Shown here in pieces: positions 9,040 through 19,200 of a DNA stretch of 64,000 nt. How positions within the stretch are numbered: the first letter of the stretch is position 1; each line of letters starts with the position of its first letter. Source of the DNA: Leucobacter sp. cx-42 (lineage in GTDB: Bacteria; Actinomycetota; Actinomycetes; Actinomycetales; Microbacteriaceae). Made by a program: the position numbers and the translations under genes. The stretch lies in NCBI RefSeq assembly GCF_014529985.1, contig NZ_JACVMU010000001.1, forward strand, positions 496,001 through 560,000, written 5' to 3'. The notes beneath the pieces are model-generated. The model saw only the letters and a list, made by a program, of their open reading frames with translations, was not told where the DNA came from and ran no database searches.

Positions 9040-9942
9040 ATGGTTGCGAACGAAATTTCAGCGGTGTTGAACGACTGGTTCAGGGCGAACGCCCGCGACC
9101 TCCCGTGGCGCGACCCAGAAACGTCGGCATGGGGAATCCTCGTCTCAGAGTTCATGTCGCAGCAGACGCAGGTCGATCGCGTGATCCCCCACTGGGAAGA
9201 GTGGATGGCGCGGTGGCCAAATCCCTCTGACCTCGCCGCGGATGCGCCGGGTGAAGCGGTGCGCGCGTGGAAGCGCCTCGGCTACCCGCGCCGCGCACTC
9301 TGGCTGCACCAGGCTGCCTGCCAGATCGCCGCAGAACACGGTGACGAGGTGCCGAGCGACGTAGAGGTCTTGCTGTCGCTCACCGGCATCGGCCCGTACA
9401 CCGCCCGCGCAGTCGCGGCATTCGCATTCGGATCACCCGAGCCCGTCGTCGACACGAACACTCGGCGCGTCATTGCACGCGCGGTGCATGGCCGCGCGGC
9501 CGCAGGCATGCCCGCCGCACGGGACCTCGACGACATGGCCGCGCTCCTTCCGGCCGATCCCGCCGAGGCAGCCGTGTTCAACGCGGCCGCCATGGAGCTG
9601 GGTGCCGTCGTCTGCACCGCCCGCAAGCCCGCCTGCCTGACCTGCCCGATCGCAGAATTCTGTGAGTGGCGCGGATCGGGATTCCCCGACAACGCCCCGA
9701 CAAAACGCCCCAAGCAGGCCAAGTTCGCAGGCAGCGATCGACAGGTGCGCGGGCTCATCATGGCCGCGATGCGTGCCGCAACCGGACCCGTCTCGCGGGA
9801 GGACGCGGTGGCGGCCGGTGCTGGTGTTCGTGCAGGTGTTGGCGGTGCTCAGACGGGCGCGGAGCAGGCCGTGCGCGCCTACGATTCCCTCATCGCAGAT
9901 GGCCTCATCGTCGAGCACGAAGGCTCCGTGCGGTTGCCTTAG
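9040..9942 (+). CDS. mutY: A/G-specific adenine glycosylase
   Basis: Removes adenine mispaired with 8-oxoguanine. From the chosen ATG (300 residues): catalytic Glu37 in SEFMSQQTQV, helix-hairpin-helix LTGIGPYTARAV (114-125), catalytic Asp138 in VVDTNTRRV, and a [4Fe-4S] ligand set Cys192-X6-Cys199-X2-Cys202-X5-Cys208. The C-terminal NUDIX-like domain that reads 8-oxoG in E. coli MutY is absent; only about 90 residues follow the cluster and they include a Gly/Ala-rich spacer. An upstream in-frame ATG at 9019 is possible but the -10 box at 9027 argues against it. Confidence 0.92.
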   Translation: MVANEISAVLNDWFRANARDLPWRDPETSAWGILVSEFMSQQTQVDRVIPHWEEWMARWPNPSDLAADAPGEAVRAWKRLGYPRRALWLHQAACQIAAEHGDEVPSDVEVLLSLTGIGPYTARAVAAFAFGSPEPVVDTNTRRVIARAVHGRAAAGMPAARDLDDMAALLPADPAEAAVFNAAAMELGAVVCTARKPACLTCPIAEFCEWRGSGFPDNAPTKRPKQAKFAGSDRQVRGLIMAAMRAATGPVSREDAVAAGAGVRAGVGGAQTGAEQAVRAYDSLIADGLIVEHEGSVRLP

Positions 9943-9980
9943 GCGCTGCGGCTGATCCGCGCCCGTGAACGCAGAAAACA

Positions 9981-10017
9981 CTGATGCGCCCCGGCCAGAA
10001 CGGTCGGAGCGCATCAG
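9981..10017. terminator. Terminator between mutY and rbfA
   Basis: Inverted repeat CTGATGCGC / GCGCATCAG with a further partly paired inner stem, placed between two convergent genes. Confidence 0.65.
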
Positions 10018-10048
10018 AGGGTGAGGGCGAGCCTCGCGAGCCAGGTGC

Positions 10049-10558
10049 CTAGCGTGCGTCGTCCTCGTCGTCTTCATCATCGTCGTCAGATGCTGCGAAG
10101 AAGGCGTCCTCATCGAAGCCACCCTCAGCGTCGTCGTCAGCATCGCGGGGCTTCTCGTAGGGATCAGCGTCGCCAGCGTACGAAGCACCCTGCGCAAGTG
10201 CGGCAGCTGCCTCGTCGCGACGCTTGGCCTCAGCGAGCAGCTCGTTCATGTGCTGCGCGGTGTCGGGAAGCTCATCGTGAATAAACTCGAGCGACGGGGT
10301 CAGGCGCGTACCCAGCTGCTTGCCAACTTCCTTGCGCAGCATGCCCGTGGCAGCCTTCAGCGCAGCAGCGGTGTCGGCCTGAGCCGAATCATCACCGAAC
10401 ACGGTGTAGAAAATGCTCGCGTGCTGCAGATCACCCGTGACGCGGACATCAGTGATGGTCACAAAGCCGAGGCGCGGATCGCGCAGGCCCTTCTCCAGAC
10501 GACGCGCAATGATCTGGTGAATGCGCTCGGCAACTTTTCCGGCACGTGGATTACTCAT
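10049..10558 (-). CDS. rbfA: 30S ribosome-binding factor A
   Basis: Cold-shock and 16S maturation factor that binds the 30S subunit. The KH-type fold is recognised by [39 protein letters not shown] and the [10 protein letters not shown] segment. The core ends near residue 120; the remaining 50 residues form an acidic tail ending in runs of Asp/Glu, as often seen in actinobacteria. The ATG at 10558 is preferred to two GTG codons 6 and 9 bases upstream because family members begin at this SNPRA. It lies apart from infB, separated by the DUF805 gene on the other strand. Confidence 0.94.
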   Translation of the reverse strand: MSNPRAGKVAERIHQIIARRLEKGLRDPRLGFVTITDVRVTGDLQHASIFYTVFGDDSAQADTAAALKAATGMLRKEVGKQLGTRLTPSLEFIHDELPDTAQHMNELLAEAKRRDEAAAALAQGASYAGDADPYEKPRDADDDAEGGFDEDAFFAASDDDDEDDEDDAR

Positions 10559-10738
10559 ACTCACCACTTTAGATGATCTTGCAAGACTTGGCTCTTGGCA
10601 CTCCTAGGTCGTCACTCATTCCAGGTCCCAAAATGGCGACGATACGCCTTTTTCCTCGCCACATCCTCACTGATGTCATACCCTGAAATTACATGGGCTT
10701 CCCATGGGCAGCCCCAGCTACCGAAAGTGACAGAACCA

Positions 10739-11497
10739 ATGAGCTTCCCCGATCCCCCGGTCGATCCCAACGAGCAGCCAAACAACCAGCAGGTTCCGCC
10801 TGCTGGCGCAGTGCCGCCCGCAGCACCTGTGCCGCCCGCTGCTCCCGCGCCTCCCGAAGCACCCGTGCCGCCGCAGTACGGTGCGCCGCAGCAGCCCTAC
10901 GGCGCTCCGCAGCAGCCGCAGCAGCCCTTCGCTGCGCCGCAGTACGCAGCGCCCGGTCAGCTTCCCATCCCCGGCCCCGGCGAACCCTTCGATGGCGCTA
11001 TCAGCGCAGACGATCTCACTCGTCCGCTCTACGGCGCTTCCTTCGGCGATGCTGTGCGCCGCTTCTTCAAGAACTACGCAAACTTCAGTGGTCGCGCATC
11101 GCGCAGCGAGTACTGGTACGCACAGCTCTTCCTGTTCCTCATCGGCCTGATCCCAGGCATTCTGTTCTTCATCGGCTTCATGGGTGTCGCGGCTGCGGCA
11201 TTTGGCGCTGAGATGAACAGCGGTGCTGCAGTGGCTGCCGGCAGCGGCACGATCGTGCTCGCAGTACTCGGTGGCATCCTCATGGGCATCGTGGGTCTCG
11301 CAACTCTCATCCCGAGCATCGCTATCGGCTGGCGCCGTCTCCACGACGCAAACATGCCTGGCACGCTGTGGCTGCTGAACATCGCTTCGATGATTCCGTT
11401 CCTGAACTACGTCGGCTGGATTGCAAGCATCGGTTACCTCGTGCTCACGATCCTGCCGTCGAAGCCTGAGGGCCGCCGCTTCGTTTCCACGAAGTAG
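10739..11497 (+). CDS. DUF805 membrane protein with Pro/Ala/Gln-rich head
   Basis: 252 residues. The first 85 are low-complexity Pro/Ala/Gln (repeats of PPAAP and YGAPQQP), cytoplasmic by composition. Then a DUF805 domain: AVRRFFKNYANFSGRASRSEYWYAQLF followed by three to four membrane helices and the family signature IAIGWRRLHDANMPGTLWLL. Function of DUF805 is unknown (envelope-associated). The ATG at 10739 is chosen since the upstream extension looks non-coding. It interrupts the infB-rbfA order on the opposite strand and ends at its own terminator. Confidence 0.85.
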   Translation: MSFPDPPVDPNEQPNNQQVPPAGAVPPAAPVPPAAPAPPEAPVPPQYGAPQQPYGAPQQPQQPFAAPQYAAPGQLPIPGPGEPFDGAISADDLTRPLYGASFGDAVRRFFKNYANFSGRASRSEYWYAQLFLFLIGLIPGILFFIGFMGVAAAAFGAEMNSGAAVAAGSGTIVLAVLGGILMGIVGLATLIPSIAIGWRRLHDANMPGTLWLLNIASMIPFLNYVGWIASIGYLVLTILPSKPEGRRFVSTK

Positions 11498-11514
11498 TCT
11501 TTTCGCGCAGCACT

Positions 11515-11558
11515 GAGGGGCTGGCTACGGAACCTGTTGGTTCTGCGGCCAGCCCCTC
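11515..11558 (+). terminator. Terminator after DUF805 gene
   Basis: 11-bp perfect outer arms (GAGGGGCTGGC/GCCAGCCCCTC) enclosing a second small hairpin; 17 bases after the stop codon. Confidence 0.75.
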
Positions 11559-11842
11559 TTGCTGTTTCTCGTCCGTGCTGTTGGGTTCGGCGGATCAGCG
11601 AAACAGTGCCAAGTGCCGCCCCCCTGGCGCTGTGCACTCGTTCCCTGGCGTATTCCCGGTGCGGTTGATCACCCGGCCGGGTTGGGAACCTCGAGGCGAC
11701 GTACCGGTGCCACCACCAAATACCAACAGCAAAGGGCTTGGCCCGGCGAAATGCCGGACCAAGCCCTCTGCTGTATCAATCGAGCCGGTTGCGGGGGTTG
11801 GACCAGTGATGATCCGCGCCCCTCACCGGGAGCTCGCGCGAG
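11559..11842. other. Non-coding stretch between DUF805 gene and infB
   Basis: About 280 bases with no convincing gene on either strand. It contains the infB terminator (11733-11767) and one copy of the decamer GATCCGCGCC at 11811. Confidence 0.5.
11733..11767 (-). terminator. infB terminator
   Basis: 15-bp arms AGGGCTTGGCCCGGC / GCCGGACCAAGCCCT with one mismatch and a GAAAT loop; the minus-strand 3' side is T-rich. Confidence 0.75.
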
Positions 11843-14683
11843 TTAGGCGCGTGGCTTCTCAACCATCTCAGTGGTCTCGATCTCATCGCCTTCCTGGATG
11901 TCGTTGAACTTGCCGAGTCCGATACCGCACTCGAAGTCAACCTTCACCTCGGTGACGTCGTCCTTGAAGCGACGCAGCGACTCGATAGCGAGACCATCTG
12001 CGACTACGACACCCTCGCGGATGACGCGTGCCTTCGCGTTACGGGTGATGACACCGCTGCGAACGATAACACCTGCGATGTTGCCGAACTTCGAGGAACG
12101 GAAGACCTCGCGGATCTCAGCAACACCCGACTGGACCTCTTCGTACTCAGGCTTGAGCATGCCAGTGAGCGACGCTTCGATGTCATCAAGCGCGTTGTAG
12201 ATGACGTTGTAGAAGCGAACGTCGATGCCTTCGCGCTGTGCACGCTCGCGTGCCTTGACGTCGGGACGAACGTTGAAGCCGATGACAATTGCGTTGTCGA
12301 TCGTTGCGAGGTCGATGTCCGACTCGGTGATCGCACCCACACCGCGGTGGAGGATACGGAGCTGAACCGAATCGTCGACCTCGATCTTCATGAGCGACTC
12401 TTCAAGTGCCTCAACAGCACCCGAAACGTCACCCTTGATGATGAGGTTGAGCGAGTCAACCTTGCCGTCCTCGAGTGCCTTGGTGAAGTCCTCGAGGCTG
12501 AGGCGCTTACGTGCCTTAGCGAGCATTGCGTTGCGCTCTGCAGCTTCACGCTTCTCAGCGATCTGACGTGCGGTGCGGTCTTCAGCGGTAACGATGAAGT
12601 TGTCGCCTGCGCGGGGAACGCTCGAGAGACCCTGCACCTGGACGGGACGCGACGGGGTTGCTTCGATAACAGCATCGCCGTTCTCGTCTGCCATCGCACG
12701 AACGCGACCGTATGCGGTACCCGCAACGATTGCATCGCCGACGCGGAGCGTACCGGACTGGATCAGAACGGTAGCAACTGCACCGCGACCCTTGTCGAGC
12801 TTCGCCTCGATCGCGACGCCACGTGCTGCCTTGTTCGGGTTTGCACGGAGGTCGAGACCTGCGTCTGCGGTGAGCAGCACAGCGTCGAGGAGCTCGTTGA
12901 TGCCGATGTTGTTGCGCGCCGAAACGTCAACGAACATTGCGTTGCCGCCCCATTCCTCAGGAACGAGACCGAACTCGGTGAGCTGCTGGCGAACCTGGTC
13001 AGGCTTCGCGCTTTCCTTATCGATCTTGTTGACAGCGACCACGATGGGAACGCCTGCCGACTGCGCGTGGTTGAGCGCCTCGATGGTCTGGGGCATGATG
13101 CCGTCGTCTGCTGCAACCACGAGGATTGCAACGTCGGTGACCTGAGCACCACGGGCACGCATAGCGGTGAACGCCTCGTGACCCGGGGTATCGATGAAGG
13201 TAAGTGCACGGTCGTTGCCGTCGTGCGTGGTACGAACCTGGTATGCACCGATGTGCTGGGTAATACCGCCAGCCTCGCCGCCACCAACGTCTGCACGGCG
13301 GATCGCGTCAAGCAGACGGGTCTTACCGTGATCGACGTGGCCCATGACGGTGATAACCGGGGGACGCTTCTCGAGGACGTCATCGCCCTCTTCTTCGAGC
13401 TCGGCATCGATATCGATATCGAAGCCTTCGAGGATCTCGCGATCCTCGTCCTCGGGCGAAACGACCTGGATCTTGTAGCCCAGCTCGTCGCCAAGGATCT
13501 CGAACGTTGCCTCGTCGAGCGACTCCGTTGCCGTAGCCATCTCACCGAGGTGGAAGAGAATCGTCACCAGGTTCGAAGCACTGGTGTTGATCTTGTCTGC
13601 GAAGTCCGAGAGCGAAGCGCCACGACGCAGGCGGATCGGAGTGGTTCCGTCGCCGCGAGGTACCTGAACGCCGCCAATCGACGGCGCCTGACGCATCTCG
13701 AATTCTGCGCGCTTTGCCCGCTTCGACTTACGTGCCTTGCTCTTGGAGCCGCCACGACCGAATGCACCTGCGGTGCCAGCGCCACGGCCACCACGGCCGC
13801 GACCTGCGAATCCACCACCGGGACGGGGGCCAGCGAAGCCGCCACCTGCACCGGGAGCGCCGCCGGTGCCACCACCGGGACGGTTGAATCCGCCGCCACC
13901 ACCGGGACGACCTGCGCCACCGGGACGACCGGGACCGCCGGGACGACCCTGGCCACCACCAGCGCCACCCTGGGGGCGCTGAGCGGGACGGGGGATGTTG
14001 CCCGGGTTGGGACGGTTGCCACCACGTGCGCCGCCACCCTGGTTGCCCGAGAAGGCGTTGTTACCGGGACGGGGAGGACGCGGGATGCCCATGCCCTGGC
14101 TCGACGCGAACGGGTTGTTACCCGGACGGGGGCCAGCGGGCTTGGGAGCTGCGGGCTTCGGAGCACCGGGCTTCGGTGCGCCAGCCTTTGCTGCTGCGGG
14201 CTTGCCAGCAGCAGCCTTTGCTTCGGGAGCCTTGGGCGCAGGTGCGCCGGGCTTTGCCGAAGGCGCCTTGGGAGCAGCAGCCTTGGGAGCGGGCTTGTCA
14301 GCTGCAGGCTTGGGACCCGCAGCCTTCGGAGCCGCCTTGGGCGCTGCTGCCTTAGCGGCAGGCTTCTCAGCCTTCTCTGCCTTTTCGGCAGCAGGCTTCG
14401 CTGCAGCGGGCTTCGCTGCAGGCTTGGGGCCGGGCTTGGGAGCGCCGGGCTTTGCTGCACCCTTGGGGGCAGCGGGCTTCTCATCGGCAGCGTCTGCCGA
14501 AGGTGCCTTTACGAGCTCGGGGTGCTCGTCGACGTACGCACTGAGCTTACGTTCGGTGGGGGGCATGATCGTCGAAGACGGGCTCTTAACGTATTCATTC
14601 AGTACGTTGTTCAGAACATCAACAGCAGTCTTGCTTTCGATGCCGAGCTTCTTGGCGATCTCGCTTACGCGTGGGTTTGCCAC
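11843..14683 (-). CDS. infB: Translation initiation factor IF-2
   Basis: GTPase that brings initiator tRNA to the 30S subunit. The N-terminus [23 protein letters not shown]-like segment (seen as [14 protein letters not shown]) is the IF2_N helix, followed by about 270 residues of Ala/Pro/Lys repeats and then Gly/Arg/Pro-rich sequence, a large disordered region usual for actinobacteria. The G domain has G1 GHVDHGKT near residues 446-453, DTPGHEAF and NKIDK, followed by the standard domains II-IV. The GTG at 14683 is preferred to 14704 because AGGAG lies four bases before it. 946 residues. Confidence 0.96.
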   Translation of the reverse strand: MANPRVSEIAKKLGIESKTAVDVLNNVLNEYVKSPSSTIMPPTERKLSAYVDEHPELVKAPSADAADEKPAAPKGAAKPGAPKPGPKPAAKPAAAKPAAEKAEKAEKPAAKAAAPKAAPKAAGPKPAADKPAPKAAAPKAPSAKPGAPAPKAPEAKAAAGKPAAAKAGAPKPGAPKPAAPKPAGPRPGNNPFASSQGMGIPRPPRPGNNAFSGNQGGGARGGNRPNPGNIPRPAQRPQGGAGGGQGRPGGPGRPGGAGRPGGGGGFNRPGGGTGGAPGAGGGFAGPRPGGGFAGRGRGGRGAGTAGAFGRGGSKSKARKSKRAKRAEFEMRQAPSIGGVQVPRGDGTTPIRLRRGASLSDFADKINTSASNLVTILFHLGEMATATESLDEATFEILGDELGYKIQVVSPEDEDREILEGFDIDIDAELEEEGDDVLEKRPPVITVMGHVDHGKTRLLDAIRRADVGGGEAGGITQHIGAYQVRTTHDGNDRALTFIDTPGHEAFTAMRARGAQVTDVAILVVAADDGIMPQTIEALNHAQSAGVPIVVAVNKIDKESAKPDQVRQQLTEFGLVPEEWGGNAMFVDVSARNNIGINELLDAVLLTADAGLDLRANPNKAARGVAIEAKLDKGRGAVATVLIQSGTLRVGDAIVAGTAYGRVRAMADENGDAVIEATPSRPVQVQGLSSVPRAGDNFIVTAEDRTARQIAEKREAAERNAMLAKARKRLSLEDFTKALEDGKVDSLNLIIKGDVSGAVEALEESLMKIEVDDSVQLRILHRGVGAITESDIDLATIDNAIVIGFNVRPDVKARERAQREGIDVRFYNVIYNALDDIEASLTGMLKPEYEEVQSGVAEIREVFRSSKFGNIAGVIVRSGVITRNAKARVIREGVVVADGLAIESLRRFKDDVTEVKVDFECGIGLGKFNDIQEGDEIETTEMVEKPRA

Positions 14684-14757
14684 TTTTCTCCTGTCTGGGT
14701 TCACGCCAGACAGGCGAGAACCATTATTAACGGACGGGCCTCATCGTGAGCCGTTCA

Positions 14758-15015
14758 TTACTTATCCATCAGCGTTTTCAGCCTGTTCTCTAGGGGTGTT
14801 GTGTCCAGTTGCCCAGACACTTTCAGCGCACGTGCAAAAGCACGACGCTGCACTGCCTGGCTCAAACACTTCGCGGTGGGGTGTACCCATGATCCGCGAC
14901 CGGGAAGCACCGCACGATCATCAACGATGAGCTGATTGTCGTGTACTGCCACCCGCAGAAGTTCGCCGCGCTCCGCACGAGCACGACATCCGACGCATGT
15001 TCGAACCGCGTCCAT
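14758..15015 (-). CDS. ylxR: YlxR-family RNA-binding protein (DUF448)
   Basis: An 85-residue protein with the family motif RTCVGCRARAERGELLRVA at the start and GRGSWVHPTAKCLSQAVQRRAFARAL in the middle. Known members bind RNA and lie between nusA and infB, as here; a regulatory role at RNase P has been proposed for the B. subtilis homologue. Starts at ATG overlapping a TAAGAT sequence. Confidence 0.9.
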   Translation of the reverse strand: MDAVRTCVGCRARAERGELLRVAVHDNQLIVDDRAVLPGRGSWVHPTAKCLSQAVQRRAFARALKVSGQLDTTPLENRLKTLMDK

Positions 15016-15056
15016 CTTACCAGCTTCCGTAGTGCGTGCATTCAGGCTCGGGGGCT

Positions 15057-15093
15057 AGGGCTGGTCTGGGACGTTGAATCCCAGGCCAGCCCT
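15057..15093 (-). terminator. Hairpin between nusA and ylxR
   Basis: 15-bp arms AGGGCTGGTCTGGGA / TCCCAGGCCAGCCCT with one mismatch and a 7-base loop. There is no T run after it on the minus strand, so it may be an attenuator or a processing site rather than a full stop. Confidence 0.6.
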
Positions 15094-15155
15094 TGAACCC
15101 GCTATTTTTCGGGACTTCGCGCTTACGCGTGGCGGTTCCGAAAAGGGGCGTGGTT

Positions 15156-16151
15156 TTAGTCGTTCATGATCGAATCCGGCTGGATGTCGATCTTCGCGCC
15201 GGTGAGCTTTGCAGCGAGGCGGGCGTTCTGACCCTCCTTGCCGATTGCCAGCGAGAGCTGGAAGTCGGGCACGAGTGCACGGACTTGCTTGAGCGACTCG
15301 TTGAGCATGAACACGTCGGTCACCTTTGCGGGCGAAAGTGCGTTTGCAACGAAGCGGGGAAGCTCAGGCGAGTAGTCGACGATGTCGATCTTCTCTTCGC
15401 CAAGCTCGCTCATGACAGCGCGTACGCGGCTGCCCATTTCGCCGATGCAGGTGCCCTTTGCGTTGATGCCTGCCTGCTTTGCGCGGACAGCAACCTTCGA
15501 ACGGTGGCCTGCCTCGCGTGCGAGCGAAACGATCTCCACAAGACCCTCACCGATCTCGGGAACCTCGCGCTCGAAGAGGCGACGAACGAGACCCGGGTGG
15601 GTACGCGATACGGTAACCTGCGGGCCCTTCTGGCCCTTTGCGACTGCGGTCACGTAGACGCGGATACGCGAACCGTGCGTGTACTCTTCGCCTGCAATCT
15701 GCTCTTCGGGAGGGATGATTGCCTCGACGTCGCCAAGGTCAACGTGGATCATGCGGGGGTTGGGGCCCTGCTGAATGACGCCCGAAAGGATCTGGCCTTC
15801 CTTGTCCTTGAACTGACCGAGCACTGCATCGTCAGAAAGGTCGCGCAGTCGCTGGTTAATGACCTGCTTTGCCGCGCTCGAAGCGACGCGGCCAAATTCG
15901 TCTGCGGTCACGAAAGCTTCACCGATGACGTTGCCGTCGGCGTCGAGCTCGGGAACCTTCACCGAGATCTCGCCGCTCTTGCGGTCGAGGATGACGCGAA
16001 CGTCGCGCTCGTCCGGTACGGGGAGCTTCTGGTTCTCAGCGTGACGCAGGTATGCCTGCTGGATTGCCTGTTCGATGATCTCGACCAGCTCGCCGAAGGG
16101 AATTTCCTTCTCGCGCTCGATCTGTCGCAGAGTGACGAGTTCGATCTTCAC
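15156..16151 (-). CDS. nusA: Transcription termination/antitermination factor NusA
   Basis: RNA polymerase-associated factor in pausing, termination and rRNA antitermination. N-terminal domain (KIELVTLRQIEREKEIPFGELVEIIEQAI), S1 domain with GSRIRVYVTAV, then KH1/KH2 with GIGEMGSRVRAV-like and LAIGKEGQNARLAAKLTG. 331 residues: no C-terminal acidic repeats, as usual outside proteobacteria. GTG start with AGGAGG five bases upstream. The gene immediately upstream should be rimP but is instead the secretion ATPase 107 bases away. Confidence 0.96.
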   Translation of the reverse strand: MKIELVTLRQIEREKEIPFGELVEIIEQAIQQAYLRHAENQKLPVPDERDVRVILDRKSGEISVKVPELDADGNVIGEAFVTADEFGRVASSAAKQVINQRLRDLSDDAVLGQFKDKEGQILSGVIQQGPNPRMIHVDLGDVEAIIPPEEQIAGEEYTHGSRIRVYVTAVAKGQKGPQVTVSRTHPGLVRRLFEREVPEIGEGLVEIVSLAREAGHRSKVAVRAKQAGINAKGTCIGEMGSRVRAVMSELGEEKIDIVDYSPELPRFVANALSPAKVTDVFMLNESLKQVRALVPDFQLSLAIGKEGQNARLAAKLTGAKIDIQPDSIMND

Positions 16152-16258
16152 CGTGGCCTCCTATGAAATATTCAAATGTCTATTCAGATGTGACTCGGAT
16201 GCGTCACCGCACCCGAGCAGATCGTTCAGCTTACCGCACCGCGCTGTTCATTGCCTGG

Positions 16259-19200
16259 TCAATCGCTGTCTGGCGCGACGCGGGCGAGTTGCACTGCGTA
16301 GGTCTTGCCGTCTTCGATCACAAGCCCTCGGCCCGGCGGATACTCACCCTTCGGCACGCGGCCCAGTCCAGCGAAGGGCTGCTGCATTTCATTTTCGTCC
16401 GGTCGCAGCAGCGCGCCCCAGGTCGGCTGCTTCACCGCCTGCGCGAGTTCCCAGACCCCGCCGGCGGATCCGCATTCAAACTCACAAATCACTAACACGT
16501 TGGCGTGCTTGGCTCGCTTGGCGGCCTGACAGAGCGCCGCGAGCGGTGCTAACGCGGCGGTGCCTTCTGCGAGCGCGGATCGTTCAACCACGATAATTCG
16601 TCCTGTACTGTTTTGGTCTCCTGCGCACTCGTCTGCGAGTTCGCGTGCCACTGTTGCGATTTCCTTCGCACCGAAAGCCACCCGACCCCAGCTGAATCGG
16701 TGCGCGAGCCCTGGCTGCGCGAACGTGAGCAGCACGGTTTCTTGTGATTCGGTGGCGGCAGCAGTCACACAAGCGAGTGCTGCTTCGGAGATGCCATGCC
16801 CACTTCCGCCCGCGACCACCGCCAGCCCACGGGTCGGCATCGTCGCGAGCGAGAGCTCGCGCACCCGTAGCCCGATCCCTGCTCGGTCCTCCGAGGCGAG
16901 TGTGCCGGCGACCCAGTCCCCCAGGCTTTCCAACAGGAGCTCGGTCGGCGCCTTCTGCACCGGAGCTACCTGTTCACTACCCGCGGCGAGCAGCCGCTCT
17001 GCTCGATCGCGTATTTCTGCGTCGAACTCTTGTAGTTCGCACGCATCCACTGGCAGCGCGAGCTGAAGCAGCCGGGTATCGCCTGCGGCCAATGCACGCC
17101 CAGGGCAGGCGTCATCAAGCGCATCGCCTTTTACATCGACGGCGGCGTAGTCGATCGCGTTTGCGAGACGCAGGGTGAACTGTTTTTGCACATGGGCGGA
17201 GAGTCGATGCGGGATACTTGCCGGACGGTCCGCCGTCAACACCACGTGCACACCTACCGAACGCCCGTGCATCATGATTTCCCCGAGCCCATCCATGAGT
17301 TTGGCGGATTCGCTGTCACGCTCTGCGACCTGCCGGTAGGCCACAATGCCGTCAACGAGCAGGAACACCCTGGGCAACCGATCCGCCGGTCGCGCCGTCC
17401 GATAGGCCGAGAGCGAGGCCGCACGCGCCGCGGCGAATCGGTTCCCGCGATCGGAGATGTACTCCGTGAGCCGACGCAGGATCCGCTCCACCAGTTCCTC
17501 GTCATGCAACGGCGCCACGGCGCCAACCGTTGGCAGCGCCGAAAGTAACGCGAGCCCTCCGTTGCTCGCGTCGATCCCGTAGATCTCGACTGGGGTGGAG
17601 CCGTCGGCATCACTGAGTTCCGCGGCGATCGACACCAATGCCGTGGTTTTGCCCGTGCCGCTCGCGCCGTAAATTGCGATGTTCCCGTCTGCCTCGAAGT
17701 GCAGCGAGATCGGATACTGCGCCTGCTGCTCTGGGTCGTCGCACAGCCCGATCATGGGTTCATCGCCAGGTTGGTACCGATCAAGCTCGGAACCGGCAGA
17801 TCTCGACCACTGCAGCTGTTGAAGCGTCAATCTACTGGGTAGCTCGTCGAGCCACGGTCTTCTCGGCGGAGCGATCCCCTCGGCCTGATTCGCGTCGATG
17901 ATTGCATCACGAAGTCGCTCAATATCTCGCGCCTGCTTTCGTCGTTTCCGCGGCCGCCGTTCTTCCGGGCTGATCGGCCACGGCTCCCCCTCGCTCGTAC
18001 CGAAGGAGCGAATGATGATCTCCTGCTTGTCGGATTCGTTCGCAGCCCCGCCCAGGTAGCCACTCTGAAAGTGGGTCACACGGCCGGGTCCGGTTTTCAC
18101 CATCGCCCGGCCCGGGAATTCTGGTGGGAAAAGCGCTGCCTCCGTCGTGCCAATCACGTCTCTGCTGTCGGCCTCGTCAGCCATCCGGAGCGCGATCCGC
18201 AAGTTGGTATTTGCACGAAGGTTGTCATTAATCACCCCTGCCGGACGCTGAGTCGCCATGATGAGGTGCAGTCCAAGAGATCTTCCGCGCTGTGCGATGT
18301 CAATGACGCCGTCGAGGAACTCCGGGATCTCTGCGGCGAGCGCCGCGAACTCGTCAATTACGATGACCAGTGCCGGCGGCGCGGCCGGGTTCCCCTCACG
18401 TTCCATCGCAGCGAGGTCTTTGGCTCCGTACTCCGCGAGGAGTTCTTCCCGTTTCCGCAGTTCCGCCCGGAGCGAGGTGAGCGCCCGCCTGACGAGGTGC
18501 GGGCTGAGATCGGTCACGAGCCCCACCGTGTGCGGGAGATCCACGCATTCTGCAAACGCCGCCCCACCCTTGTAGTCGACCAACAAGACGTTCAGCCGTT
18601 CTGGACTTACCGTCGCCGCCATGCTCATGATCCACGTCTGTAGGAACTCCGACTTCCCTGCACCAGTTGTCCCACCGACCAGGGCGTGCGGGCCGTCCGC
18701 TTTCAAATCGAGGCGGATCGGCCCCGCCGGCCCCTGCCCCACAGTTGTAGCGAGCGCCACCATCTTGCCTGCACGGTGGTTTCTCCAGCTGCTGTGCAAG
18801 CTCCCCGAAAGATGCCACGCAACTTGTATGGGGGCCGGCCCGCTGAGAATGTCCTGCTGCAAAAGGTCTCTGAGATTCACCTTGTTTGGCAGTTCAACGC
18901 TTACCCGGTCGATCCCTGCGGCGTCCACGATAGGTGCGAGCATGCGCGCAAGCGTGTGTGCTGCCTGGGGTTCTGACCGTTCGACTCCCGTGAGCGTGAC
19001 CACTTTGCGTTCCTGAACAAAGTGCGCGCGGGCACCTTGCCCATCAACCGTGACAAACGTGCGGCAGGCTGCAGGCAGCTGGATTGAACTCTCCGCCATC
19101 CAGATAACGTGAACACTCACGCTGGGTCCGCACTCAGCGATCCCGGTGAGACGCGCTCGTACTGTCCCGGGGTCACCGAGTACCAAGATCACCAGTACGG

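Noticed and set aside
12347-14749. 800-codon open frame on the plus strand
   Set aside because: Antisense shadow of infB; composition (Cys/Thr/Arg-rich) is not protein-like and IF-2 on the other strand is certain.
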